Assembly (NCBI RefSeq): GCF_045038035.1
Contig: NZ_CP173427.1
Location: 434,001-498,000, forward strand
DNA: 64,000 nt
From: Paenibacillus_F chitinolyticus_A
Lineage (GTDB): Bacteria; Bacillota; Bacilli; Paenibacillales; NBRC-103111
Reading direction: 5' to 3'
A program made the position numbers and the translations under genes. The notes beneath the pieces are model-generated. The model ran no database searches. It was given only the letters and a program-made list of their open reading frames with translations, and had not been told where the DNA came from. The stretch's first letter is position 1; every line of letters starts with the position of its first letter. Of this stretch, positions 17,697-25,321 are shown piece by piece.

Positions 17697-18377
17697 ATGG
17701 ACATTTATGCGATAAACATACGTTTCGACGAAGAAGAGACTGTACAGCATGCGGCCCGGCTTATGGTCCATCTGTCGGAGGAGAAGCGGGCCAAGGCCCA
17801 AAGGTTCTACCGGATGGAGGACCGCGTGAGGGCGGTTGCAGCGGATGCCCTCGCGAGGTGGTGCCTATGCCGGAAATTGGCTGCCGCTAACCATGAGCTG
17901 CGCTTCGGGACGAATACCTACGGCAAGCCGCATGTGACCGCGCCCCGCACCGGCGTCCATTACAACGTGACGCATTCGGGCTGCTGGGTCGCGGCGGGCA
18001 TTTCCGAAACGGAGATCGGCATCGACGTGGAGCAGATCCAGCAGGTGGATCTGGATATTGCCGAACGTTTTTTTTCTGCCGCGGAGAAAGCCGACCTCTT
18101 CAGCCTCCCTCCGGAGGAGCGGTTGGATTATTTCTTCGATCTGTGGACGCTGAAGGAGAGCTACATCAAAGCGGTCGGCAAAGGCTTGTCGATTCCGCTG
18201 GACTCTTTTGCCATCCGCAAGAGGGAAAGCGGCATGTTCGAGCTGGAGCCGCAGCCGACCCATGTTTTCAAACAGTATGAGCTTGAAGGGCCTTACAAAT
18301 TGTCCGTTTGCTCGACTTTGGACCATTTTCCGGATGAAGTTACCTTGCTGCGTCTGGAAGATTTGGTTTTTGAATAG
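17697..18377 (+). CDS. sfp: 4'-phosphopantetheinyl transferase, Sfp type
   Basis: 226 residues, the size of B. subtilis Sfp. The key motifs are intact: IGIDVEQIQ with D110 and E112 (Mg/CoA binding), W150-T-L-K-E154-S-Y-I-K158-AVGKGL (catalytic and CoA-binding), and an N-terminal KRAKAQRFYRMEDRVRAVAADAL segment. It moves phosphopantetheine from CoA to carrier proteins, typically for nonribosomal peptide or polyketide synthesis. No such synthase is in the window, so it acts in trans. The ATG at 17697 follows TTGGGGAT; the frame is open upstream but without family similarity. Its 3' end overlaps the convergent alkA gene by 38 bases. Confidence 0.9.
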   Translation: MDIYAINIRFDEEETVQHAARLMVHLSEEKRAKAQRFYRMEDRVRAVAADALARWCLCRKLAAANHELRFGTNTYGKPHVTAPRTGVHYNVTHSGCWVAAGISETEIGIDVEQIQQVDLDIAERFFSAAEKADLFSLPPEERLDYFFDLWTLKESYIKAVGKGLSIPLDSFAIRKRESGMFELEPQPTHVFKQYELEGPYKLSVCSTLDHFPDEVTLLRLEDLVFE

Positions 18378-19332
18378 CAGAAGAACCTTCCGGCAGGAGA
18401 CTTCTCCACAAATAAAACACCGCATAAGCCTCCCAGCCCCGCCAGGGAGCGAAAAGCTGCCGGATCTCTTCGAGAGCCGGCTTTTGCGTGCGGTGCAGGA
18501 GCTGCTTCAGCGCGTTGTGAAGCCCCGCGTCCCCGATCGGGAAAGCGGCCGGGTTCCGCAGGCAGCGCATCAGCACGTAATGCGCGGTCCACGGGCCGAT
18601 GCCGCGGATGGCGAGCAGGGTGCGCTCGGCGTCCTCGTAGGACCCGGAAGCGAGAAGCGCCTCCTTCGACAGCGTGCCGCTGTCCATCAGACCCGCCACA
18701 TGGAGGATGTACTCGGCTTTCTTGCCGGTGAACTGGAGCTGCCGCAGCTCTTCCGCGGTCACGCCCGCCAGGTCCCTCGGTTTCGGGAACAGCCAGTAGG
18801 TGCGGCCTTCCCAGACCAGCTTTTTGCCGTAATTCTCCACAAGCCTGCGCTTGAGCGTATAAGCGAACGTCAAATTGATCTGCTGACCGGCGATCGCCCA
18901 GCAGAGGGCTTCGAACAAATGCGGCACGCCGACGATGCGGAGCCCGTAATATCCGGAGGCAAGCGGCCCGAGCAGACGATCGGACTGAGCCATCGCATAG
19001 AAGGGCGTCATATCCCGGGCAAGGTCCAGCCATTCCGCCGTGTAGGCCACCGCTTCCCGGACGGCGTCCGGATCTGTGGGCGGGCCTTGCATAAACCGGA
19101 GCTGGAGCCGGCCGGGACCCGGCTCGCTGATTTCGGCCGGAAGCCGTTCTTTTCCCGCTTCGAGCAGCTTGTAAATGCGGCCGTTTTCCACGCTGTGAAG
19201 GCACTCAAGGGGAGAGCGCGTCAGATACAGAAGCGTTTCCGGGTAACTGAACGCCGCCGGAGTTTCGATCTGCGCGATACCCGTCTGTTCGTCAAAACTG
19301 AAAACGGGCGTGTCCTTTTGCCGTATAGTCAT
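18340..19332 (-). CDS. alkA: DNA-3-methyladenine glycosylase (AlkA-like, HhH-GPD)
   Basis: 330 residues. The N-terminal half is the AlkA-type beta domain. The helix-hairpin-helix is at RGIGPWTAHYVLMRC (~243-257), and the catalytic aspartate is D268 in FPIGDAGL. The enzyme excises 3-methylated and other alkylated bases. The start (19332) has GGAGGG 7 bases upstream, and the gene overlaps the end of ogt by 41 bases, so the two are probably translationally coupled. The order adaA-ogt-alkA on one strand forms an adaptive-response set, whereas in B. subtilis alkA is divergent from adaAB. The 3' end overlaps sfp tail to tail. Confidence 0.9.
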   Translation of the reverse strand: MTIRQKDTPVFSFDEQTGIAQIETPAAFSYPETLLYLTRSPLECLHSVENGRIYKLLEAGKERLPAEISEPGPGRLQLRFMQGPPTDPDAVREAVAYTAEWLDLARDMTPFYAMAQSDRLLGPLASGYYGLRIVGVPHLFEALCWAIAGQQINLTFAYTLKRRLVENYGKKLVWEGRTYWLFPKPRDLAGVTAEELRQLQFTGKKAEYILHVAGLMDSGTLSKEALLASGSYEDAERTLLAIRGIGPWTAHYVLMRCLRNPAAFPIGDAGLHNALKQLLHRTQKPALEEIRQLFAPWRGWEAYAVFYLWRSLLPEGSSAIQKPNLPDAAR

Positions 19333-19858
19333 GGAATCCCTCCAGTCTGAGCAGCTCTTCTTTGACCTGAAGGCCTCCTCTGAAACCGGTAAGCGCCGCA
19401 TTTTTGCCGATGACGCGGTGGCAGGGCACGATGATGGGAACGGGATTGGCGCCGTTGGCCGTACCGACCGCTCTTACGGCGGCGGGGCTGCCTACGCTTG
19501 CCGCAATGTCGGAGTAACTGCGAGTTTCCCCGAAGGGAATTTCGGCTAAAGCTTTCCAGACGGAAGTCTGAAAGGCCGTCCCCCGCATATCAAGCGGAAC
19601 GTCGAATTGCTGCCGGGTCCCTTCGAGATACTCCTTCAGTTGAAGAAGATAGCCGGCCATCCGTTCTTCGTCTTCGATCAGCACGGCTCCGGGAATCTGC
19701 CTGGCGGCCCAGCTTTTCAAAGTGTCCAGACTCTCGGTCGGCCACGTAATGCGGCACAATCCTTGATCTGTGGCGGCTACATATAAAGGTTTGTTCCGGA
19801 AAAGGGGATGTACCAGGGCTGCCCAATAAATTTCGGTTGTCGCCGAAAGAGTGTTCAT
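19292..19858 (-). CDS. ogt: Methylated-DNA-protein-cysteine methyltransferase (Ogt/AdaB)
   Basis: 188 residues. The C-terminal methyltransferase domain has the acceptor C146 in PCHRV, preceded by GETRSYSDIAASVGSPAAVRAVG (DNA-binding helix and arginine finger) and GTANGANPVP. It removes methyl groups from O6-methylguanine by self-methylation. It lies between adaA and alkA on the same strand and overlaps alkA. A 139-base AT-rich gap with degenerate repeats separates it from adaA, so it could be read through or have its own promoter. By neighbourhood it corresponds to B. subtilis AdaB. Confidence 0.92.
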   Translation of the reverse strand: MNTLSATTEIYWAALVHPLFRNKPLYVAATDQGLCRITWPTESLDTLKSWAARQIPGAVLIEDEERMAGYLLQLKEYLEGTRQQFDVPLDMRGTAFQTSVWKALAEIPFGETRSYSDIAASVGSPAAVRAVGTANGANPVPIIVPCHRVIGKNAALTGFRGGLQVKEELLRLEGFHDYTAKGHARFQF

Positions 19859-19890
19859 TTTAGTCGCCTCCTGCTTGTTCGGTTTGTCTT

Positions 19891-19972
19891 GGATTGAATT
19901 GAACTGAACTGAATTAACTTGAATTGAATGGACTTCAATTAACTTTGATTTAATTTCAATTAAATTAAATTG
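19891..19972. repeat. AT-rich degenerate repeat of TTGAATTGAAC-like units
   Basis: About 80 bases between adaA and ogt consist almost entirely of variants of TTGAATT / TTAATTTCAA, sharply unlike the surrounding GC-rich DNA. It may be a promoter/operator region, a bent-DNA tract or decayed repeats. No function is shown. Confidence 0.6.
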
Positions 19973-19997
19973 GTTTTACTTCGGCACCGGTTCTCAC

Positions 19998-20567
19998 TCA
20001 GGAGTTTCGGGCATTCTGTTCCCTAAATTCATTCGGCGCACAGCCGGCAGTTTTATGAAAGACGGCGGAGAAATGAGAAGCGCTGCGGAACCCCACTGCC
20101 GCGGCGATTTCGCCGATAGGTTGTTCACTCCGCGCAAGCCTGTGCTTCGCTTCCTCCATGCGGGTAAGAAGAAGCTGGCGCGAGGGACTGATCCCGGTCG
20201 TCCGTTTGAACGTCCGCTGCAGATGATAAGGGCTCATGTTCAGTTCGGACGCAAGCCCGTGCAGCGTCAGATTTTCGCCATAGCGGGTGCGGATCAGGTC
20301 CAAAACGGTTTCCGCCAGCTCCGCATCGGGTCCGTGGGGACTCGGATTTTCGGGCTTGCACCTTTTACAGGGGCGGAATCCGGCTGACAATGCTCCTTCG
20401 ATGCTATCGTACACCCGCACATTTTCGGGCTTGGGAGTCCGGGACCGGCAGGATGGCCTGCAAAAAATGCCCGTAGACGTAATGCCCACGTAATACTGCC
20501 CGTCGTGACGGGTATCTCTGCTTAAAATCGTCTCGTAGACGGATTTGAAAATAGCGTCCTCGTTCAT
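19998..20567 (-). CDS. adaA: AdaA: methylphosphotriester-DNA methyltransferase and AraC-type activator
   Basis: 189 residues. The N-terminal Ada zinc domain holds C36-R-P-S-C40 and C67-K-R-C70; C36 is the expected methyl acceptor from phosphotriesters. The C-terminal AraC helix-turn-helix pair (~85-185) includes LTLHGLASELNMSPYHLQRTFKRTTGISPSRQLL and ASHFSAVFHKTAG. Methylation converts such proteins into activators of the adaptive response, here presumably of ogt and alkA downstream. The leader carries a 19-bp tandem duplication that contains the Shine-Dalgarno sequence, giving two AAGGAGGTG boxes. Confidence 0.93.
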   Translation of the reverse strand: MNEDAIFKSVYETILSRDTRHDGQYYVGITSTGIFCRPSCRSRTPKPENVRVYDSIEGALSAGFRPCKRCKPENPSPHGPDAELAETVLDLIRTRYGENLTLHGLASELNMSPYHLQRTFKRTTGISPSRQLLLTRMEEAKHRLARSEQPIGEIAAAVGFRSASHFSAVFHKTAGCAPNEFREQNARNS

Positions 20568-20570
20568 CCG

Positions 20571-20612
20571 TTAACCGCACCTCCTTCTCTTAACCGCACC
20601 TCCTTCTCTTAA
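20571..20612 (-). repeat. Tandem 19-bp duplication carrying two Shine-Dalgarno boxes before adaA
   Basis: The 19-base unit TTAACCGCACCTCCTTCTC occupies 20571-20589 and again 20590-20608, followed by the start of a third copy (TTAAC). On the minus strand each unit contains AAGGAGGTG, so adaA mRNA has two full ribosome sites, the nearer one about 10 bases from the ATG. Confidence 0.9.
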
Positions 20613-20613
20613 C

Positions 20614-20642
20614 ATTATAAACTTCCGTCCGGTGCTTGATAA
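20614..20642 (-). promoter_or_regulatory. Candidate adaA promoter
   Basis: On the minus strand, TTATCA (20642-20637), a 17-base spacer and a perfect TATAAT (20619-20614) lie just upstream of the duplicated leader. The weak -35 suits an activator-dependent promoter. Confidence 0.55.
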
Positions 20643-20812
20643 TAGGAGTGAAACAGGACAGCAAAAATTCGCTAAGACCTTGAATGTGCGAGAATCCGGA
20701 AGCAAAAGAAGGATATAGACCTTGATCGGCAGTGCGGTCCGGTTTTCCTCCGCTCCGCTTTCCTCTATAATGAAGGAAGATTTTGTACAAAAAGGATGGA
20801 GGAGATCAGACA

Positions 20813-21394
20813 ATGAAACGCATAGCGGTTTTCTGCGGATCAAGCAACGGAGCATCTGAAGTCTACAGGGAAGGGGCCGTAAGGCTCGGACGCGAGCTTG
20901 CGGAGCGGGGCCTCGGACTCGTATATGGGGGCGCCAGTGTCGGGCTGATGGGTGCCGTGGCCGATGCGGTTTTGGAAGCCGGCGGCGAAGTCATCGGAGT
21001 AATCCCGAAAATGCTCGAGAACCGGGAAATTTCCCATCACGGGCTGACCGAGCTGATCGTTGTCGAGTCCATGCATGAGCGTAAAGCGAAGATGGCGGAG
21101 CTTGCGGACGGATTTGTGGCCCTGCCGGGAGGACCGGGTACGCTGGAGGAGTTTGTGGAAATTTACACGTGGGGCCAGCTCGGTCTTCACCGGAAGCCGT
21201 TCGGGCTTGTCAATATCAATCAATATTACGAAGCACTCGTCGCTCTCTTCGATCGGATGAATCAGGAGCAGTTTATGCAGGACAAGTACCGCTCGATGGT
21301 GCTGGTGAACGAAGACCCGGCCAAGCTGCTGGAACAGTTTGCTTCCTATGAAGCGCCGGAAGTCAAAACTTACATAAAGAAAGATCAGACCTGA
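20813..21394 (+). CDS. LOG-family protein (cytokinin riboside 5'-monophosphate phosphoribohydrolase-like, YvdD type)
   Basis: 193 residues. The N-terminal Rossmann-type motif IAVFCGSSNG, the YGGASVGLMGAVA loop, MHERK (87-91) and the signature PGGPGTLEE (105-113) place it in the LOG family. These enzymes split nucleoside 5'-monophosphates into base and ribose-5-phosphate, which fits the nucleotide-salvage surroundings. The ATG at 20813 follows GGAGGAG. It is divergent from adaA, with a possible TATAAT at 20766-20771. Bacterial LOG proteins are often annotated as lysine decarboxylases in error; nothing here supports that. Confidence 0.87.
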   Translation: MKRIAVFCGSSNGASEVYREGAVRLGRELAERGLGLVYGGASVGLMGAVADAVLEAGGEVIGVIPKMLENREISHHGLTELIVVESMHERKAKMAELADGFVALPGGPGTLEEFVEIYTWGQLGLHRKPFGLVNINQYYEALVALFDRMNQEQFMQDKYRSMVLVNEDPAKLLEQFASYEAPEVKTYIKKDQT

Positions 21395-21440
21395 AATTTC
21401 AGGCATCCTTAGTAAAACGTACCGAAAAGAAGCATACTAG

Positions 21441-21492
21441 AGTCGTTTACGGCCTTCTTGGTGAAGAAGGTTGTGAAGGGCTCTTTTTTATG
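21441..21492 (+). terminator. Probable terminator after the LOG gene
   Basis: The imperfect hairpin centred on CCTTCTTGGTGAAGAAGG is enclosed by AGAG/CTCT and followed by TTTTTT. Confidence 0.6.
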
Positions 21493-21534
21493 TCCGGAAA
21501 ATTAGCGTAAGAAGCTTAAAGACACAAAAATGAC

Positions 21535-21586
21535 ATGAACATAATTTTACGATGTGTTTTACATATGTTCATGCGTGTGCTATCAT
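21535..21586 (+). promoter_or_regulatory. deo operon promoter with paired DeoR-type half-sites
   Basis: TTTACA (21558-21563), 17 bases, TATCAT (21581-21586). The inverted half-sites ATGAACAT (21535-21542) and ATGTTCAT (21565-21572) begin 30 bases apart, three helical turns. The first extends to TGAACATAATTT, as before deoR; the second to TTTACATATGTTCAT, as before the deaminase gene. Confidence 0.75.
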
Positions 21587-21658
21587 GAAGGCATGAAATT
21601 CTTAAACCCATTGTCTTTTTAAAGGGCATGATAACTCATAATCAAGGAGTGTAAACAC

Positions 21659-22324
21659 ATGAGCATAGCCGGAATGATCGATCACACGCTGCTTCGTGCA
21701 GACGCGACAAAGGCTGAAATCACCAAGCTGACGGAAGAGGCGAAGAAGTACGAATTCGCGTCCGTCTGCGTAAATCCGACTTGGGTTGCCTATGCGGCCG
21801 AACAGCTCTCGGGATCGCCCGTGAAAGTTTGTACGGTCATCGGATTCCCTCTAGGCGCCACGACGTCTGCCGTGAAAGCGTTTGAAACGAAGGATGCGAT
21901 CGCAAACGGAGCCGGGGAAGTCGACATGGTTATCAACATCGGCGCACTGAAAGCCGGGGACGATACGCTGGTGGAAAGCGACATCAAAGCGGTTGTCGAA
22001 GCGGCCGCGGGCAACGCCTTGGTGAAAGTCATCATCGAAACGAGCCTTCTTACGGATGAGGAAAAAGTGCGCGCAAGCAAGCTGGCGGTTAAAGCGGGAG
22101 CGGACTTCGTGAAGACGTCCACCGGGTTCTCGACCGGCGGAGCGACACCTGCGGATGTGGCGCTGATGCGCAAAACCGTCGGTCCCGACGTAGGCGTCAA
22201 AGCATCGGGCGGCGTACGCAGCCTCGAGGACATGAACGGCATGATCGAAGCCGGGGCAACCCGCATCGGGGCGAGCTCGGGCGTTAAAATCATGGAAGGC
22301 GGCCAGTCCGCTTCTTCTTACTAA
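21659..22324 (+). CDS. deoC: Deoxyribose-phosphate aldolase
   Basis: 221 residues, a class I aldolase TIM barrel. The Schiff-base lysine is K152 in GADFVKTSTGF; IDHTLLRADAT at the N-terminus, VCTVIGFPLGA, EVDMVINIGALKAG and VGVKASGGVR are all family motifs. It splits 2-deoxyribose-5-phosphate into acetaldehyde and glyceraldehyde-3-phosphate, the last step of deoxyribonucleoside catabolism. AAGGAG precedes the ATG. It is the first gene of a deoC-cdd-nupC-deoB-deoD-pdp series on one strand. Its substrate is the likely inducer for DeoR, and the operator-bearing promoter lies 70-125 bases upstream. Confidence 0.95.
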   Translation: MSIAGMIDHTLLRADATKAEITKLTEEAKKYEFASVCVNPTWVAYAAEQLSGSPVKVCTVIGFPLGATTSAVKAFETKDAIANGAGEVDMVINIGALKAGDDTLVESDIKAVVEAAAGNALVKVIIETSLLTDEEKVRASKLAVKAGADFVKTSTGFSTGGATPADVALMRKTVGPDVGVKASGGVRSLEDMNGMIEAGATRIGASSGVKIMEGGQSASSY

Positions 22325-22351
22325 ACCCTGACCTTCGAGGAGGACGGATCC

Positions 22352-22753
22352 ATGAAAGACCAACTGATTCAAGAAGCAATCGAAGCCCGCAAGCAGGCCT
22401 ATGTGCCTTATTCGGGCTTCCAGGTCGGAGCGGCCGTGCTCACGGGCGGGAAGGTTTACCGGGGATGCAACGTTGAGAATGCATCCTACGGTTTAACCAA
22501 CTGCGCGGAGCGGACAGCTATTTTTAAAGCCGTTTCGGAAGGCGAAGGCGGGCGCAAGCTCGAAGCTATCGCCATCGTGGCGGACACGGAAGGACCGGTA
22601 TCGCCATGCGGCGCATGCAGACAGGTTATCGCCGAATTCAGCGACCGGAATACGAAGATTTACTTGACCAATCTTCACGGCAATACCGAAGAATGGACGA
22701 TCGACCGGCTGCTCCCGGGAGCTTTTCAAGCCGACGATATGGAAAAAAAGTAA
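22352..22753 (+). CDS. cdd: Cytidine deaminase
   Basis: 133 residues, the length of the tetrameric enzymes. Zinc ligands C51, C86 and C89 (NCAERTA, PCGACRQ) and catalytic E53 are present, with YVPYSGFQVGAA at the substrate site. It converts cytidine and deoxycytidine to uridine and deoxyuridine, feeding the pyrimidine nucleoside phosphorylase encoded downstream. The gene starts 27 bases after deoC behind GGAGGA. It ends 122 bases before nupC, and a candidate cre box lies in that gap. Confidence 0.95.
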   Translation: MKDQLIQEAIEARKQAYVPYSGFQVGAAVLTGGKVYRGCNVENASYGLTNCAERTAIFKAVSEGEGGRKLEAIAIVADTEGPVSPCGACRQVIAEFSDRNTKIYLTNLHGNTEEWTIDRLLPGAFQADDMEKK

Positions 22754-22786
22754 AAAACAATATGAAACTTCTTTTTGCAAACTGAA

Positions 22787-22800
22787 TGTAAGCGCTTAAT
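22787..22800. promoter_or_regulatory. Candidate CcpA cre site upstream of nupC
   Basis: TGTAAGCGCTTAAT matches the first 12 of 14 positions of the cre consensus TGWAANCGNTNWCA. Catabolite repression is known for the homologous B. subtilis dra operon. The inside-operon position would make it a roadblock-type site. Confidence 0.5.
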
Positions 22801-22875
22801 AGTTTTTCAGGTTCAGAGAGCTGTACCTGCAATCAAATCTGCTAATGCTGAGCAACCATTGGGGGAACCACTAAC

Positions 22876-24054
22876 ATGAAATATTTAGTTGCTATTCTGG
22901 GCGTGCTTGTCGTGTTCGGGCTTACTTACGCCGCCAGCAACAACCGTCGCAAAATCCGGTACCGTCCGCTGTTCGTCATGATCGCCCTGCAGGTGATCCT
23001 GGCTTTCGCCCTTCTGAATACAAGCGCGGGCGAATTTCTGATCCGCGGTTTCGCGAGCGTATTCGAATCGCTTCTCGCTTACGCGTCAGAAGGGATCAAT
23101 TTTGTGTTCGGCGGCATAGCGAACGAAAAGACGTCTCCGTTCTTCCTGAACGTGCTGCTTCCTATCGTATTTATTTCCGCATTGATCGGGATTTTGCAGT
23201 ATACTAAAATTTTGCCGTTTATCGTCAAGTACATCGGTCTGGTGCTCAGCAAGGTTAACGGCATGGGTAAGCTTGAGTCTTACAATGCCGTGGCATCCGC
23301 GATTCTGGGCCAATCGGAAGTATTCATTTCGGTGAAGAAGCAAATCGGCCTGCTGCCGAAACACCGCCTGTACACGCTTTGCGCTTCGGCCATGTCCACG
23401 GTTTCGATGTCCATCGTCGGAGCTTACATGCAGATGATCGAGCCGAAGTTTGTCGTAACGGCGCTGGTGTTGAACCTGTTTGGCGGATTTATTATCTCGT
23501 CGATTCTTAACCCTTACGTGGTTACGAAGGAAGAAGATATTCTTGAAGTGCAGGAAGAAGAAAAGCAGTCTTTCTTCGAAATGCTGGGAGAATATATTCT
23601 TGACGGTTTTAAAGTCGCCATTATCGTGGCGGCCATGCTGATCGGTTTCGTAGCCCTGATCGCCCTGATCAACGGTATTTTCGACGGCATTTTCGGCATC
23701 TCGTTCCAGTCCTTGCTCGGGTATATTTTCGCTCCGTTCGCGTTTGTAATGGGCGTCCCTTGGGCCGAAGCGGTCGAAGCCGGAAGCATTATGGCAACCA
23801 AGATGGTATCCAACGAGTTCGTCGCCATGCTCGACCTTGCCAAACATACGACTATGTCCCCGCGGACTGTCGGAATCGTATCGGTGTTCCTCGTTTCCTT
23901 CGCGAACTTCTCTTCCATCGGGATCATCGCCGGTGCGGTTAAAGGGCTTCACGAAAAGCAGGGCAACGTTGTGGCCCGTTTTGGTTTAAAATTACTGTAT
24001 GGAGCTACATTGGTCAGCGTCCTGTCGGCTACGATTGCGGGGCTGTTCCTGTAA
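22876..24054 (+). CDS. nupC: Concentrative nucleoside transporter NupC
   Basis: 392 residues with about 8-10 membrane segments and the CNT-family motifs GQSEVFISVKKQIG, TLCASAMSTVSMSIVGAYM and the C-terminal SFANFSSIGIIAGAVKGL. These proteins import nucleosides with protons or sodium. Placement between cdd and deoB matches the dra-nupC-pdp logic of B. subtilis. A candidate cre site lies ~80 bases upstream. The ATG follows TTGGGGGAACC, a weak ribosome site. Confidence 0.94.
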   Translation: MKYLVAILGVLVVFGLTYAASNNRRKIRYRPLFVMIALQVILAFALLNTSAGEFLIRGFASVFESLLAYASEGINFVFGGIANEKTSPFFLNVLLPIVFISALIGILQYTKILPFIVKYIGLVLSKVNGMGKLESYNAVASAILGQSEVFISVKKQIGLLPKHRLYTLCASAMSTVSMSIVGAYMQMIEPKFVVTALVLNLFGGFIISSILNPYVVTKEEDILEVQEEEKQSFFEMLGEYILDGFKVAIIVAAMLIGFVALIALINGIFDGIFGISFQSLLGYIFAPFAFVMGVPWAEAVEAGSIMATKMVSNEFVAMLDLAKHTTMSPRTVGIVSVFLVSFANFSSIGIIAGAVKGLHEKQGNVVARFGLKLLYGATLVSVLSATIAGLFL

Positions 24055-24080
24055 GCTGAATAGGAAAGGGAGCGAGAAAC

Positions 24081-25262
24081 ATGACTACGTTTAAACGGAT
24101 TCACCTGATTGTACTGGACTCGGTCGGTATCGGCGAAGCGCCGGACGCCGCTAAATTCGACGACTTCGATGTCGATACCCTGGGACATATCGCCCGGGAG
24201 AGGGGCGGCCTCAACATGCCGAACATGGCCAAGCTGGGCCTCTCCAACATTCGTCCGATCGAAGGCGTGCCTGCGGCGGACAAGCCGCTGGCTTACTATA
24301 CGAAGATGCAGGAAGCGTCGAACGGGAAAGATACGATGACCGGGCACTGGGAGATCATGGGCCTGAACATCGAAACGCCTTTCCGTGTGTTCCCGGACGG
24401 TTTCCCGGATGAGCTGATCGGGCGTATCGAAGAGAAAACCGGCCGCAAGGTGATCGGCAACAAGCCGGCCAGCGGCACCGAAATCATCGACGAGCTCGGT
24501 GAGGAGCACGTGAAAACCGGAGCGCTTATCATTTACACGTCCGCGGACTCCGTGCTTCAGATTGCCGCCCACGAAGACGTGGTGCCGCTGAAGGAGCTTT
24601 ACGAAATTTGCGAGTTCTGCCGCGAAATTACGCTGGAAGATCCGTATATGCTGGGCCGCATCATCGCTCGCCCGTTCGTTGGCGAAGCCGGCAGCTTCAA
24701 ACGGACGGCCAACCGTCACGATTACGCCTTGAAGCCTTTCGGGCGCACTACGATGAACGAGCTGAAAGACAAAGGCTTCGACGTGATCGCGCTCGGCAAA
24801 ATCTCCGACATCTACGATGGCGAAGGCGTTACGAAAGCGGTCCGGACCGTTTCCAACATGGACGGCATGGACAAGCTGGTGGACACGCTCGGCGAGTCCT
24901 TCACGGGACTCAGCTTCTTGAACCTCGTCGATTTCGACGCTCTCTACGGCCATCGGCGTGATCCGCAAGGGTACGGACAGGCGCTGGAGGATTACGACGC
25001 CCGCCTGCCGGAAGTGTTCGCCAAATTGACGGACGAGGATCTGCTGATCGTCACGGCCGACCACGGCAACGATCCGACCTACCGCGGAACGGACCATACA
25101 CGCGAATACGTGCCGCTGCTCGTTTACTCGCCGCGTTTTGCGGGTGGCGGCAAAGAGCTGCCGCTGCGCCGCACGTTCGCCGATATCGGCGCTACCGTCG
25201 CGGACAACTTCGGCGTCACGCTGCCTGCCTACGGCACAAGCTTCCTGGCGGACTTGAAATAA
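24081..25262 (+). CDS. deoB: Phosphopentomutase
   Basis: 393 residues of the alkaline-phosphatase-like metalloenzyme family. Visible are metal site D13 (VLDSVGIGEAPD), the phospho-threonine T85 in GKDTMTGHWE, the cap-domain NKPASGTEIIDELG, and the late metal motif TADHGNDPTYRGTDHTREYVP. It interconverts (deoxy)ribose-1-phosphate and -5-phosphate, linking the phosphorylases to DeoC. It starts 26 bases after nupC behind AAAGGGAGCG. A GC hairpin follows the stop. Confidence 0.95.
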   Translation: MTTFKRIHLIVLDSVGIGEAPDAAKFDDFDVDTLGHIARERGGLNMPNMAKLGLSNIRPIEGVPAADKPLAYYTKMQEASNGKDTMTGHWEIMGLNIETPFRVFPDGFPDELIGRIEEKTGRKVIGNKPASGTEIIDELGEEHVKTGALIIYTSADSVLQIAAHEDVVPLKELYEICEFCREITLEDPYMLGRIIARPFVGEAGSFKRTANRHDYALKPFGRTTMNELKDKGFDVIALGKISDIYDGEGVTKAVRTVSNMDGMDKLVDTLGESFTGLSFLNLVDFDALYGHRRDPQGYGQALEDYDARLPEVFAKLTDEDLLIVTADHGNDPTYRGTDHTREYVPLLVYSPRFAGGGKELPLRRTFADIGATVADNFGVTLPAYGTSFLADLK

Positions 25263-25266
25263 ACCG

Positions 25267-25286
25267 GGGACGATAAGCCGTCCCCC
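25267..25286 (+). other. Hairpin between deoB and deoD
   Basis: GGGGACG pairs with CGTCCCC and is followed by a broken T-rich stretch. It may be an mRNA processing/stability hairpin or weak attenuator inside the operon; it is not a strong terminator. Confidence 0.45.
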
Positions 25287-25321
25287 TTACCTTATTTTAT
25301 TTATAACGGAGGTACACGTTC

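Noticed and set aside
17326..17715. 129-codon plus-strand frame before sfp
   Set aside because: It contains the strong terminator at 17436-17473 and has no protein-like features.
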